A DNA stretch of 64,000 nucleotides from Mariprofundus sp. KV (GTDB lineage: Bacteria > Pseudomonadota > Zetaproteobacteria > Mariprofundales > Mariprofundaceae), in the NCBI RefSeq assembly GCF_013387475.1, contig NZ_VWNB01000002.1, positions 186,001 to 250,000 of the forward strand. Direction: 5' to 3'. The position numbers and the translations under genes were made by a program. Positions 44,586 through 53,467 of this stretch are shown piece by piece. Numbering within the stretch: the stretch's first letter is position 1; the number at the start of each line of letters is the position of its first letter. The notes below the pieces were generated by a model. It saw only the letters and a list, made by a program, of their open reading frames with translations. It was not told the DNA's origin and did no database searches.

Positions 44586-46433
44586 TCAAGAGAGTTTGTC
44601 GCGAATCGCCCTGCACAACTCATCAACAATAAGCGGCTTGTTCAGGACACTTTCCCATTCGCTAACCATTTCACAAGTCGATTGATGGTCTCTGTCGTAG
44701 CCGGTCACAAAAAGAATTTTCACGTCAGGATTAATCTTACGTATCTGCTCAGCTGCAGCAGGCCCACCCAGCACAGGCATTACCACATCCATCAATACCA
44801 GGTCGATGGTTTCACCACGGTGGCGATAAATATCCAGCGCCTGAAATCCATTTTTTGCTGTCATCACCTGGTAACCAAGCTCGACAAGCAGCTGTTCATT
44901 TGCCTCCAGCAGTGATTCATCATCATCGACCAGAAGAATCGTCTCCTGACGACCCTCTTCAATCACACTGTTTATTGGATGTGCTTCCTCCTGCTCATCC
45001 ACGATGGGGAAATAGATACTGAAGCGTGTGCCCGACTCCGGATAGCTGACCACATCAATATAGCCACCGTGAGAGTGAACAGCGCCATAGACCATAGCGA
45101 GCCCGAGTCCGGTTCCGGAACCGATCTCCTTGGTGGTATAAAAGGGTTCAAAAATGTGGCTGACTTCAGAGTCACTCATGCCACAGCCGTTATCCTGTAC
45201 CGAGAGGATGGTGTAGTTCCCGGGCAGTATCTCCTGCTGGTTTTTGGTAATCGACTGATCAACCCTGCTCGGTGTCAGAGAGACTGATATGAAAGGAGCC
45301 TCGACACCTTTAAGTGCATCACGGGCATTATTCATCAAGTTCATCAGAATCTGCTGAATCTGGGTCGCCTCCCCCCGGATCATCTGATCCTCCTGTGGAA
45401 ACTGACACTCACAGCGAATATCGGCAGGTATGGATATCTTCGCCAGCTTGTACGCCTCTTTGATATAGAGACTCAGATCAAACACCTTAAGCTGCACATC
45501 ATCTTTGCGGGCAAAGGTCATCAGCTGACGGATCATATCTGCCGCATGCATGGTCAGATCACCGATCTTATCGATTCGCTTCTTGAGGTCAGGAGCTTCT
45601 ACTTTACGTTGCAGCAGATAGAGGTTTGCCGAAATCCCGGAGAGCATATTATTAAAATCGTGGGCAATGCCTCCCACCAGTGTACCAAGTGCATCCATCT
45701 TCTGGGCATGCTGATATTTCATCTCAGCAAGTTCAAACTGCTGAATCGCCTTGATCTTCTCATCCACTTCGCGGCTCAGTTTTTCATTGATCTGCTGCAA
45801 CTGGAGCGTGCGAAGTTGTACAACATGTTCCAGGTCCGCCTTGGACTCTTTAAGATTCTGTTCACTCTCTTTCAGTCTCTTGTTAACACCATTAAGATGA
45901 AACTGACGCCTCTCCTGTTGACGCTGAAACAGGAAAGCAATGGCAGCAAAAACCAGGAACATGGTGGGTGCAAAACTGAGGGTGTCGTGATGATAGGTAA
46001 AATCGATTACCTTCAGACCATGCAACAGAAGTAGCGAAGCATAGAACAGGGTAAATGCACCACACCAGTACCACCCCAGACGAACCCCCATCAACATAAA
46101 TGCCGCAAACGGGAATATCTGGGCCCAGTAGATGCCTGTATTGCCAATGCCGCCATCAATAATCAGCAGCCCCAGAACAATAAAAAGAGTACTGAGCAGA
46201 ACTTCCCGAGGATAGGGCAACCATCGCTGTTTGAGACCCGTTAGCAGCCACGGGATCAGCACAACAGCAGAGATCATCTGTGTCAGTGAAAGAAGTTGCA
46301 GGCCATGCATGTAGTTGATATAACTGAATAAGATCTCAAGCAGCACCGAGAAGGAATAGAAGACAAGCAACAGGCCATGCTGACTCTTCTCATCTGGTGC
46401 AGCGCCTTCGTATCCGGAAAAAATATAGTTCAT
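44586..46433 (-). CDS. Membrane hybrid histidine kinase (7-TM-like sensor)
   Basis: A 615-residue hybrid kinase. The first ~170 residues contain about six hydrophobic segments (for example LLLVFYSFSVLLEILFSYI, VLIPWLL, LLSTLFIVLGLLII), a membrane sensor without a large periplasmic domain. A coiled coil (~180-240) leads to HisKA with phospho-His in [17 protein letters not shown] (~250-266), an ATPase domain (~360-475, [18 protein letters not shown]) and one receiver (~490-612, LVLMDVVMPVLGG). The core closely resembles the kinases at 18552 and 53468. GGAAGGG lies about 12 bases before the ATG. No regulator gene is adjacent. Confidence 0.92.
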   Translation of the reverse strand: MNYIFSGYEGAAPDEKSQHGLLLVFYSFSVLLEILFSYINYMHGLQLLSLTQMISAVVLIPWLLTGLKQRWLPYPREVLLSTLFIVLGLLIIDGGIGNTGIYWAQIFPFAAFMLMGVRLGWYWCGAFTLFYASLLLLHGLKVIDFTYHHDTLSFAPTMFLVFAAIAFLFQRQQERRQFHLNGVNKRLKESEQNLKESKADLEHVVQLRTLQLQQINEKLSREVDEKIKAIQQFELAEMKYQHAQKMDALGTLVGGIAHDFNNMLSGISANLYLLQRKVEAPDLKKRIDKIGDLTMHAADMIRQLMTFARKDDVQLKVFDLSLYIKEAYKLAKISIPADIRCECQFPQEDQMIRGEATQIQQILMNLMNNARDALKGVEAPFISVSLTPSRVDQSITKNQQEILPGNYTILSVQDNGCGMSDSEVSHIFEPFYTTKEIGSGTGLGLAMVYGAVHSHGGYIDVVSYPESGTRFSIYFPIVDEQEEAHPINSVIEEGRQETILLVDDDESLLEANEQLLVELGYQVMTAKNGFQALDIYRHRGETIDLVLMDVVMPVLGGPAAAEQIRKINPDVKILFVTGYDRDHQSTCEMVSEWESVLNKPLIVDELCRAIRDKLS

Positions 46434-46553
46434 CTACAACTGCCCTTCCTGGACCATGGCAACTCCTGTGACGAATCAAATTGGGCTGTCTCCATCATAC
46501 TACGACGACAGCTTGCATCTGTTATAGCACAAAATATTAAAACCACCTAAGCA

Positions 46554-46587
46554 TAGTCTTTTCCAATATGAAATAATGAGTCTGAAA
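46554..46587 (+). repeat. IS left terminal inverted repeat
   Basis: TAGTCTTTTCCAAT followed after a short variable part by ATGAGTCTGAAA; it mirrors the right end with a few mismatches and a one- to two-base gap. Confidence 0.8.
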
Positions 46588-46609
46588 TCAAAGTTGTTCT
46601 GTCCATCAT

Positions 46610-47872
46610 ATGGAGATGCTGATCCAGATGGACGAAAGGAAAATCAAAACAGTTGCAGATATTTCTGCCCTGCTGGCAGGAACAGATCAAGCTGACCTGA
46701 AACTTCAGGGCAGCAAAGATGACATTTATGCTTGGGTAGAACGGACGCTGAATCGACTCCGATATGGCAGGCTGAGTAAAAAAGAAAAAGGACAGGTTCT
46801 GCGATATTTGATTCAGTTGTCAGGTTACTCCAGGCAACAGATAACACGTCTGATTACCCGCCACCGGGAAACAGGGCACATTCACCGCAGACAACGCACA
46901 ACCAATGGCTTCAAGCCGAAGTTCACACGCGAAGACATCATACTTCTGGCCGAGGTGGATCAGCTCGTCGATAGTGCTTCCGGCACAACCATCAAGGTCT
47001 ACTGCCAAAGGGCTTATGAGCTATTCGGAGATCAGCGTTTTGCCAGGCTGGCTAATATCTCCGTCTCACACCTGTATAATCTGCGAGCGAACAATATCTA
47101 TCGTCGTTGCAGGAGGGTTTATACCAAAACCAATCCTGTTCAGGTGCCTATAGGAGAGCGCCGCAAACCAAGACCAGACGGTCAACCGGGCTACCTGCGT
47201 ATTGATAGTGTGCATCAGGGCGATATGGACAAGAAGAAAGGCGTTTATCACATCAATGCCGTTGATGAGGTGACCCAGTGGGAGGTGGTTGTAACTGTGC
47301 AGCGCATCCAAGAAGAGTTCACCATCCCCGCTCTGAAATCACTACTCAAACAGATCCCGTTTGAGGTCAAAGGGTTTCATTCAGATAACGGTTCAGAATA
47401 CATCAACCGCTACGTTGCTGAGCTGCTCAATAAGCAGATGATTCGGATGACCAAATCACGCTCTCGACACTGCAACGACAATGCGTTGGCTGAAAGCAAG
47501 AACGGAGCGGTAGTGCGCAAGGCATTCGGGCGGGTACATATCCCGCAACTCCATGCTGAACTGATCGACAGCTTCAACAGGAAACACCTCAACCCCTGCC
47601 TGAATTACCATCGTCCCTGCCACTTTCCGAGTATCGAAACTGATGCCAAAGGAAAACAGAAAAAACGCTATCGCGTCGAGGATATGATGACGCCTTATGA
47701 GAAGCTCAAATCACTAAAAAATGCCGAGCAGTATCTCAAGCCGAACCTCTCATTCCAGTGGCTCGACACTATCGCAAAAAGATACTCCGACCTTGACGCA
47801 TGGAGGCAATTACGAAACGCTCGCAGAATCTTGTTCAAAACAATCTTTGGGCAGAACAACGAAGCAGCATAA
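46610..47872 (+). CDS. IS transposase with rve (DDE) domain
   Basis: A 420-residue transposase. Helix-turn-helix segments occupy ~55-165, and an integrase-core (rve) domain follows with the catalytic triad Asp199 (LRIDSVHQGD), Asp259 (GFHSDNGSEY) and Glu295 (NALAESKNGA), a DD35E arrangement. It looks intact. Two later in-frame ATGs (46616, 46628) could be the true start. This family occurs as single-gene IS copies in many proteobacteria; I cannot name the IS family with certainty (IS481-like or unclassified). Confidence 0.88.
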   Translation: MEMLIQMDERKIKTVADISALLAGTDQADLKLQGSKDDIYAWVERTLNRLRYGRLSKKEKGQVLRYLIQLSGYSRQQITRLITRHRETGHIHRRQRTTNGFKPKFTREDIILLAEVDQLVDSASGTTIKVYCQRAYELFGDQRFARLANISVSHLYNLRANNIYRRCRRVYTKTNPVQVPIGERRKPRPDGQPGYLRIDSVHQGDMDKKKGVYHINAVDEVTQWEVVVTVQRIQEEFTIPALKSLLKQIPFEVKGFHSDNGSEYINRYVAELLNKQMIRMTKSRSRHCNDNALAESKNGAVVRKAFGRVHIPQLHAELIDSFNRKHLNPCLNYHRPCHFPSIETDAKGKQKKRYRVEDMMTPYEKLKSLKNAEQYLKPNLSFQWLDTIAKRYSDLDAWRQLRNARRILFKTIFGQNNEAA

Positions 47873-47893
47873 ACTACAAAACATGCTCTCAGC

Positions 47894-47925
47894 TTTCAGA
47901 CTCATTTATGGATTGGAAAATACTA
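47894..47925 (-). repeat. IS right terminal inverted repeat
   Basis: TTTCAGACTCAT, a short variable part, then ATTGGAAAATACTA; reverse complement of the left end with a few mismatches. Confidence 0.8.
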
Positions 47926-47928
47926 GCA

Positions 47929-49464
47929 TCAACGCCAGCGGTGGTACCGCCCCACCTCTCGATCCAGCTGACCGCTGCGCAGACGAGCCATATAATCTTT
48001 CAGGGCATCGCCCACCTTGTCCTGTAACAGATAGAGGGCGAGGAAGTTCGGGAATGCCATGGAGAGCAGCAGGAGATCACTGAAATCAAGGATATTGCCT
48101 GCACTCACCAGCGAGGCCAGTACAATGAACATAAGAAACATCAATCGATAGACCATCGAGAAACGCTCCCCGAAGACATAGGTCCAGCAGCGCTCACCAT
48201 AATAGGACCATGAGATCATCGTCGAGTAGGCAAACAGCACCACTGAAACAGAGAGAATTACCGGGAACCATGAGATGACCGAACCAAAGGCTACAGCAGT
48301 CAGCGCGGCGCCCTTGCTGGCCTCAACCAGTGTGGCATGTTCCGGCGCGTTATAAACACCGGTCAGGATGATCACCAGCGCTGTCATGGTACAGATCACC
48401 ACCGTATCGATGAACGGTTCATAGAGTGCTACAAAGCCCTGACGTACCGGATATTTCACCGATGCTGCAGAGTGGGCAATCGCCGCAGATCCGATTCCCG
48501 CTTCACTGGAGAATGCAGCGCGTTTAAAGCCCTGTACCAGTACACCGATCATACCTCCGGCAACCGCAGTCGGTGCAAATGCTTCGGTAAATATCAAACC
48601 GATGGCAGCCGGAACATCGGCAATGTAGGTCAGGATAATCCACAGACATGCCGTGAGATAGATAAACACCATTGTCGGCACCAGTGCCTCTGCAGCATGT
48701 GCAATGCGTTTGATACCACCGATAATCACGATACCCACAGCTGTCGCCATAAACACACCGAATACCCACGGATAATCTTTGAAGAAGGAGATCTCATTCT
48801 GAACTGCACCCAGCGCCTGAGATACCTGAAAGGCATTGCCGCCACCCAGAGAGGCACCAACACAGAGAATAGCAAACAGCACCGCCAGAGCCTTACCTGT
48901 CCCGGCCATCCCCTTCTCGGCAAAACCTCTGGAGAGATACTGCATTGCGCCACCCATCACATGGCCATCAGGGCGGAATTCACGGTAGATCTGGGCCAGT
49001 GTTACCTCTGTAAACTTGGCGGTCATGCCGAAGAATCCGGCAACTATCATCCAGAAGGTTGCACCGGGGCCACCAATACTGACTGCGATGGCCACACCTG
49101 CGATATTTCCCAGCCCCACGGTTGCTGAGAGTGCTGTGGTCAGCGCCTGGAATGGGGAGACCTCACCGATATCGTCTGTTGATCGGTATCTGCCTCTGAG
49201 CACCTGCAAGGCATGGCCCATCATACGCAGATTGATAAAACCAAAACGGATGGTGAGATAGACGGCACCGACAATCAGCCAGGCGACAATAAACGGCATC
49301 GCACCATCGCCCGGCATCACATCATAAAAGAGTACCGATGCCAGATAACCGTTCAGGGTACCAAAAAATGCATCTACACCTACCGCTTCGCTTTCGGCGA
49401 AAGCAAGCTGGGCCGGTAGCAGCAGCGAAATGAACAGTGTTATTTTAAGCATGATCTCTCGCAT
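47929..49464 (-). CDS. Sodium:alanine symporter family (AGCS) protein
   Basis: A 511-residue inner-membrane transporter of the AGCS family (AlsT/DagA), which imports alanine or glycine with Na+. The N-terminus is a signal-like helix ending in AFAES (~1-24). About ten further hydrophobic segments follow, with family stretches ATVGLGNIAGVAIAVSIGGPGATFWM (~114-139, core GLGNIAGVA) and AAFSSEAGIGSAAIAHSAA (~318-336). ATG 49464 follows GGGGAGGG. Its stop is 3 bp from the inserted IS, so its original terminator may have been displaced. Confidence 0.93.
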   Translation of the reverse strand: MREIMLKITLFISLLLPAQLAFAESEAVGVDAFFGTLNGYLASVLFYDVMPGDGAMPFIVAWLIVGAVYLTIRFGFINLRMMGHALQVLRGRYRSTDDIGEVSPFQALTTALSATVGLGNIAGVAIAVSIGGPGATFWMIVAGFFGMTAKFTEVTLAQIYREFRPDGHVMGGAMQYLSRGFAEKGMAGTGKALAVLFAILCVGASLGGGNAFQVSQALGAVQNEISFFKDYPWVFGVFMATAVGIVIIGGIKRIAHAAEALVPTMVFIYLTACLWIILTYIADVPAAIGLIFTEAFAPTAVAGGMIGVLVQGFKRAAFSSEAGIGSAAIAHSAASVKYPVRQGFVALYEPFIDTVVICTMTALVIILTGVYNAPEHATLVEASKGAALTAVAFGSVISWFPVILSVSVVLFAYSTMISWSYYGERCWTYVFGERFSMVYRLMFLMFIVLASLVSAGNILDFSDLLLLSMAFPNFLALYLLQDKVGDALKDYMARLRSGQLDREVGRYHRWR

Positions 49465-49599
49465 AGATTACCCTCCCCGGCATGTTGAAACTATGCCTAA
49501 ACAAGGCAACAATGAAAACCCGACAGCTGCGACGCTTAAAGTCATCTCAATGCCTGCTCTGTTTTCACTGAAGCGGCATACAAATTCAAACCCGCGGTT

Positions 49600-51459
49600 T
49601 TATGCCTCCTGTTCGAAAAACCAGCGCACTTCAGCCAGATCATCCTTGATCGGGGCCGGTGGCAGGTTTCTGGCTACTTCACGGCCATAACCCTTCACAT
49701 AGAGACGCGAATCAAGCAGCGCCATCACACCACGATCATGTACCGAACGAATCAGCCGCCCTGCCCCCTGCCTGAGTGTGGCAATCGCTTCGGGCAATTG
49801 AATATCGCCAAAGCCGCTCCCCCCCTGCTCCTCGCAGCGCCGGATACGCGCCTGCAGCAGCGGGTCATTGGGTGGTGCAAAGGGCATTTTATCGATAATC
49901 ACCAGACTCAGCGCCTCACCCGGCACATCCACCCCCTCCCAGAAACTTCGCGTGCCACAGAGCACAGAGTGGGTATCGTTACGAAAGGTTTCGAGAATTG
50001 CATCACGACTACCGCTCTCCCCCTGAATCAGCACATTCCACGGCAGCCGTCGGGCAAGTTCCGGGCCAATCTGATTGAGCGCCTGCCAGGAGGTAAACAG
50101 GACAAAGGCACGACCGTGAGCGGCACGGATCAGTGTCTCCATCTCATCGGTCATCGCATCCAGCCCCCGCTCTGAACGGGGATCAGGCAGATTGCGTGGC
50201 AGATAGATCATCGCCTGAGTGCCGTAATCAAACGGGGAGGCATGGAAACTCTCACTCGCCTCTTCAAAGCCAAGGCGCTTTTTCGTGTAGGCAAATGAAC
50301 CGGAGACCCGCAAGGTGGCCGAAACCAGTATAAATGCTGCGGGCCGCTCCCATAAGTGCTGCCTGAGAACCGGGCCTGTCTCTACCGGTGCCACCACATA
50401 CCTGCGATTATCCACATCACCATCACTCCAGCCCACGAATCCTTCTGCCGGTTTCCGAACCATGGCGATCTCAGCAACAATCTGCACGGCACGATCAGCC
50501 ATTCTGGCCATCTCTTCACTGCGTTCGCGTCGTGATTCGGCATGTTTGGTCATCTGCTGCCAATGCTCGTCAACAGCTTCCAGATCACTCTTTTGCCAGG
50601 CCTCAAGAAGCTCACGACCGAGCAGAACGGCATCCTGTTTCAGCGCCGGCTCATCACCCAGCTCATCCAGCAGCGCCTGCATATCATTGAGCCACTGAAT
50701 CAGGGTAAGGCGGGTCAACTGGATACCAAAATGCTGACAGGCCAGCTCAGGCAGTGAGTGCGCCTCATCAATCACATAGACATCAAAACCGGGCAGAATC
50801 TCTCCGTACTCACCCGATTTCAGCGCGGCATCGGCAAGCAGCAGGCTATGATTGGTGACCACAATATCAGCCACCTGCGCCTTCTGGCGCGCTTTCATCA
50901 GCGGACAATCCTCAAAATCACCACATTTTGAACCCAGACACTGATCGGCTGTCGTCGTCACCATCGGGCCAATGCCTTTGGCAAAGACATCAAAATCGAG
51001 TCCGGAGAGATCACCATCGCTGCTTGTCTGCGACCACTCCAACACCTTAAGCAGCGACTTCTTCTGCCATATCTCCAGCTGCGCACCGCTTGCCGAACGA
51101 CGCAGATTTTGCGGGCAGAGGTAGTTACTGCGCCCTTTCAACAGCGCCACCCGGCGCCGGACTCCCAGCGCCTTCTGCACGGCAGGCAGATCACGATGCA
51201 CCAGCTGATCCTGTAGTGAACGGGTATGGGTTGAGATAAGTACTTTATCGGAGGAACGCAGTGCAGGAATCAGATAGGCCAGCGTTTTGCCGGTACCTGT
51301 TTCCGCTTCAGCCAGCAGCATACTCTTCTGATCAAAGGCTGCGGCAATCTCACCGGCCAACTTGATCTGCTCCTCGCGCCGGGCATAACCGGGCAAGCTA
51401 TCAACCAATGCAGACGCATCATCGAAATCATGCCGGACAGTACCGACCAGATTACTCAT
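49600..51459 (-). CDS. DinG/YoaA-type ATP-dependent DNA helicase
   Basis: A 619-residue XPD-like superfamily 2 helicase. Walker A AETGTGKTLAY (~52-62), the DEAH box VIDEAHSL (~229-236) and four Cys that can bind a 4Fe-4S cluster (one in YLCPQ ~113; three in CLGSKCGDFEDC ~173-184) are present. The C-terminal helicase motif VI is GAGRLIRSVHDRG (~565-577). The Fe-S cysteines suggest YoaA-type rather than Cys-less helicases. Its start overlaps the end of the upstream ABC ATPase gene by 8 bases. Confidence 0.9.
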   Translation of the reverse strand: MSNLVGTVRHDFDDASALVDSLPGYARREEQIKLAGEIAAAFDQKSMLLAEAETGTGKTLAYLIPALRSSDKVLISTHTRSLQDQLVHRDLPAVQKALGVRRRVALLKGRSNYLCPQNLRRSASGAQLEIWQKKSLLKVLEWSQTSSDGDLSGLDFDVFAKGIGPMVTTTADQCLGSKCGDFEDCPLMKARQKAQVADIVVTNHSLLLADAALKSGEYGEILPGFDVYVIDEAHSLPELACQHFGIQLTRLTLIQWLNDMQALLDELGDEPALKQDAVLLGRELLEAWQKSDLEAVDEHWQQMTKHAESRRERSEEMARMADRAVQIVAEIAMVRKPAEGFVGWSDGDVDNRRYVVAPVETGPVLRQHLWERPAAFILVSATLRVSGSFAYTKKRLGFEEASESFHASPFDYGTQAMIYLPRNLPDPRSERGLDAMTDEMETLIRAAHGRAFVLFTSWQALNQIGPELARRLPWNVLIQGESGSRDAILETFRNDTHSVLCGTRSFWEGVDVPGEALSLVIIDKMPFAPPNDPLLQARIRRCEEQGGSGFGDIQLPEAIATLRQGAGRLIRSVHDRGVMALLDSRLYVKGYGREVARNLPPAPIKDDLAEVRWFFEQEA

Positions 51460-52417
51460 CGGTGGTAATATTCAGTGGGTGCAGGCAGGCGAAACCCTGT
51501 GCATTGAGCCTGGCATCAAAACCGGCGCAATCACTCTGTGCAACAGTACAGCGGTTTCTAAACGGACAACCGCTCTCAGCCACACCTTCATCGGTAGCTG
51601 CAAGCGTATCAACCGGACTGCGCTCATCAGGATGGGCGATCGGCCGCGCTTTAAGCAGGGCATCGGTATAGGGGTGTCGGCAGTTGCCGAAAACATCAGC
51701 CACAGCCCCCTGCTCCACCACATGGCCGGCAAACATCACCGCCACATGATCGGCAATATGTCGCACCACTGAGAGATCGTGCGAGATAAACAGATAAGAG
51801 AGACCACGATCCTTCTGGATATCATTGAGAAGATTAAGAATCTGAGCCTGTACCGATACATCCAGAGCTGAAACCGGTTCATCAAGCACCAGCACCTTGG
51901 GCTCGACAATCAGTGCCCGAGCAATACCGATACGCTGGCGCTGACCGCCTGAAAACTGGTGCGGATATCGATCCATACCGCCCTCATCAAGACCGCACTG
52001 ATTCAACACTGCAGCTACCGCATCGCGGCGCTGGCCTCGGCTTAACGATGGCTGATGCACCTTCAACCCTTCAGCCACACTCTCCCAGATTTTCATGCGC
52101 GGATTAAGGCTGGCAAACGGGTCCTGAAACACCATCTGGATATGACGGCGACGCGATCGCAGCGCAGAGCCTGAGAGATGTGTCACCTCTTCATCACCCC
52201 AGAAAATCTCACCACTATCGGCAGCAAGCAGCTGCATCGCCATACGCGCAACAGTCGACTTGCCACTGCCCGACTCGCCAACGATAGCCAGCGTCTGGCC
52301 TGCCTGCAGATCAAAGGAGAGATCAACCACCGCTTTCTTATCTGCACCGATGGCGCGGAACATGCCGCCAGCGGCAAATGTTTTATTCAGGCCTGTAGCT
52401 CTGAGTACGCTGCTCAT
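51452..52417 (-). CDS. Peptide ABC transporter ATPase (OppF/DppF type)
   Basis: A 321-residue cytoplasmic ATPase. Walker A GESGSGKST (~48-56), signature SGGQRQRIGIARAL (~155-168), Walker B VLVLDEPVSALD (~175-186), and a C-terminal oligopeptide-family tail with GCPFRNRCTVAQSDC (~280-294). The ATG overlaps the upstream OppD-type gene (ATGA). No permease or binding-protein gene is present in the window, so the partners must lie elsewhere or the substrate differs. Confidence 0.9.
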   Translation of the reverse strand: MSSVLRATGLNKTFAAGGMFRAIGADKKAVVDLSFDLQAGQTLAIVGESGSGKSTVARMAMQLLAADSGEIFWGDEEVTHLSGSALRSRRRHIQMVFQDPFASLNPRMKIWESVAEGLKVHQPSLSRGQRRDAVAAVLNQCGLDEGGMDRYPHQFSGGQRQRIGIARALIVEPKVLVLDEPVSALDVSVQAQILNLLNDIQKDRGLSYLFISHDLSVVRHIADHVAVMFAGHVVEQGAVADVFGNCRHPYTDALLKARPIAHPDERSPVDTLAATDEGVAESGCPFRNRCTVAQSDCAGFDARLNAQGFACLHPLNITTDE

Positions 52418-53376
52418 CGGGCCTCTCCATGCACACAGCGGGCAGTGTGACGACCCTCATGCCAGGCATCAGTCGCAACTGGCGCAGCACAACTTGCATC
52501 AGCCAGTGCGCAGCGCGGTGCAAAGTGGCAACCGGTTGGCCAACGACCCGGTGGCGGCACCTGTCCGCCGATCACCGGCAGTGAACCACCGCTTTGTGAA
52601 ACCTCTGGCCGACAGCCCATCAGTGCGCGTGTATAGGGGTGGGACGGGTGGTCAAAAATCTCTTTTACAGGACCGGACTCAACAATCTGACCGGCATACA
52701 TCACCGCCACATCATCACACATCTCAGCCACCAGACCGAAATCATGCGTTACAAGCAAAAGTCCTAAACCTCTTTTTTTCTGAAGGTTTAGCAGCAGTGC
52801 AATAATGCGTTTCTGCACTGATACATCCAGTGCCGTGGTCGGTTCATCGGCAATGATATAATCGGGATCGGCAGCCATAGCCATGGCAATCAGCACACGC
52901 TGACGCATGCCTCCGGAGAGTGAGTCGGGGTACTGCTTCAGCAGCTGTTCGGTATTCTGCATACCGACATCATTGAGCAGATCAATCGCCCGCTGCCGAG
53001 CCTGCTGCTTACTCAGATCCAGATGCAGACGGATCACCTCAATGATCTGACTGCCGATCGAAAAGACGGGATTAAGTGCGGTCATCGGCTCCTGAAAGAC
53101 CATCGCGACATGACCACCACGGGTGCGACGCAACTGTTCATCACTCATCTCAAAAAGGCTTTCGCCATCAAGCAGAATATCGCCGCTGCTCTTCTCTACA
53201 CCCTGAAACTCGCCAAGGCGCAGAATCGCCTGAGCTGTCAGCGATTTACCGCAACCGGACTCCCCCACCAGACCAAGCACACGTCCGGGCTCCAGTTGAA
53301 GTGAAACACCGGAGACGGCCTCAACCCGGTTTCCCTGAATCGAAACGGAGAGTGATAGATTACGAACTTCAAGCAT
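52414..53376 (-). CDS. Peptide ABC transporter ATPase (OppD/DppD type)
   Basis: A 320-residue ATPase: Walker A GESGCGKSLT (~38-47), signature LSGGMRQRVLIAMAM (~150-164), Walker B IIADEPTTALD (~170-180) and the oligopeptide tail GCHFAPRCALADASC (~285-299). ATG 53376 (MLEVRNLSL) matches where family members begin, although no clear ribosome-binding site is seen; an in-frame ATG at 53436 is the alternative. It is the first gene of a three-gene run with the second ATPase and the helicase. Confidence 0.9.
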   Translation of the reverse strand: MLEVRNLSLSVSIQGNRVEAVSGVSLQLEPGRVLGLVGESGCGKSLTAQAILRLGEFQGVEKSSGDILLDGESLFEMSDEQLRRTRGGHVAMVFQEPMTALNPVFSIGSQIIEVIRLHLDLSKQQARQRAIDLLNDVGMQNTEQLLKQYPDSLSGGMRQRVLIAMAMAADPDYIIADEPTTALDVSVQKRIIALLLNLQKKRGLGLLLVTHDFGLVAEMCDDVAVMYAGQIVESGPVKEIFDHPSHPYTRALMGCRPEVSQSGGSLPVIGGQVPPPGRWPTGCHFAPRCALADASCAAPVATDAWHEGRHTARCVHGEAR

Positions 53377-53467
53377 GGCGGCAGTGTGACCGATGCGCCT
53401 GCCCCTTTCCAGAAGAATTGAGCAACGCTCATTCATGTGATGAAAACAGTGATGGTCTAATCCTGAT

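Larger units (their letters stand above)
46554..47925. mobile_element. Insertion sequence with ~33-bp terminal inverted repeats
   Basis: The element is about 1372 bp. The left end (46554-46587) and right end (47894-47925) are imperfect inverted repeats sharing TAGTNTTTTCCAAT at the tips and ATGAGTCTGAAA inside. The trinucleotide GCA borders both ends and may be a 3-bp target duplication. One transposase gene fills the element. The right end lies 3 bp after the stop codon of the neighbouring symporter gene, which stays intact. Confidence 0.85.

Noticed and set aside
44478-44915. 145-aa plus-strand frame
   Set aside because: It overlaps an orphan terminator and then runs antisense to the receiver domain of the hybrid kinase.
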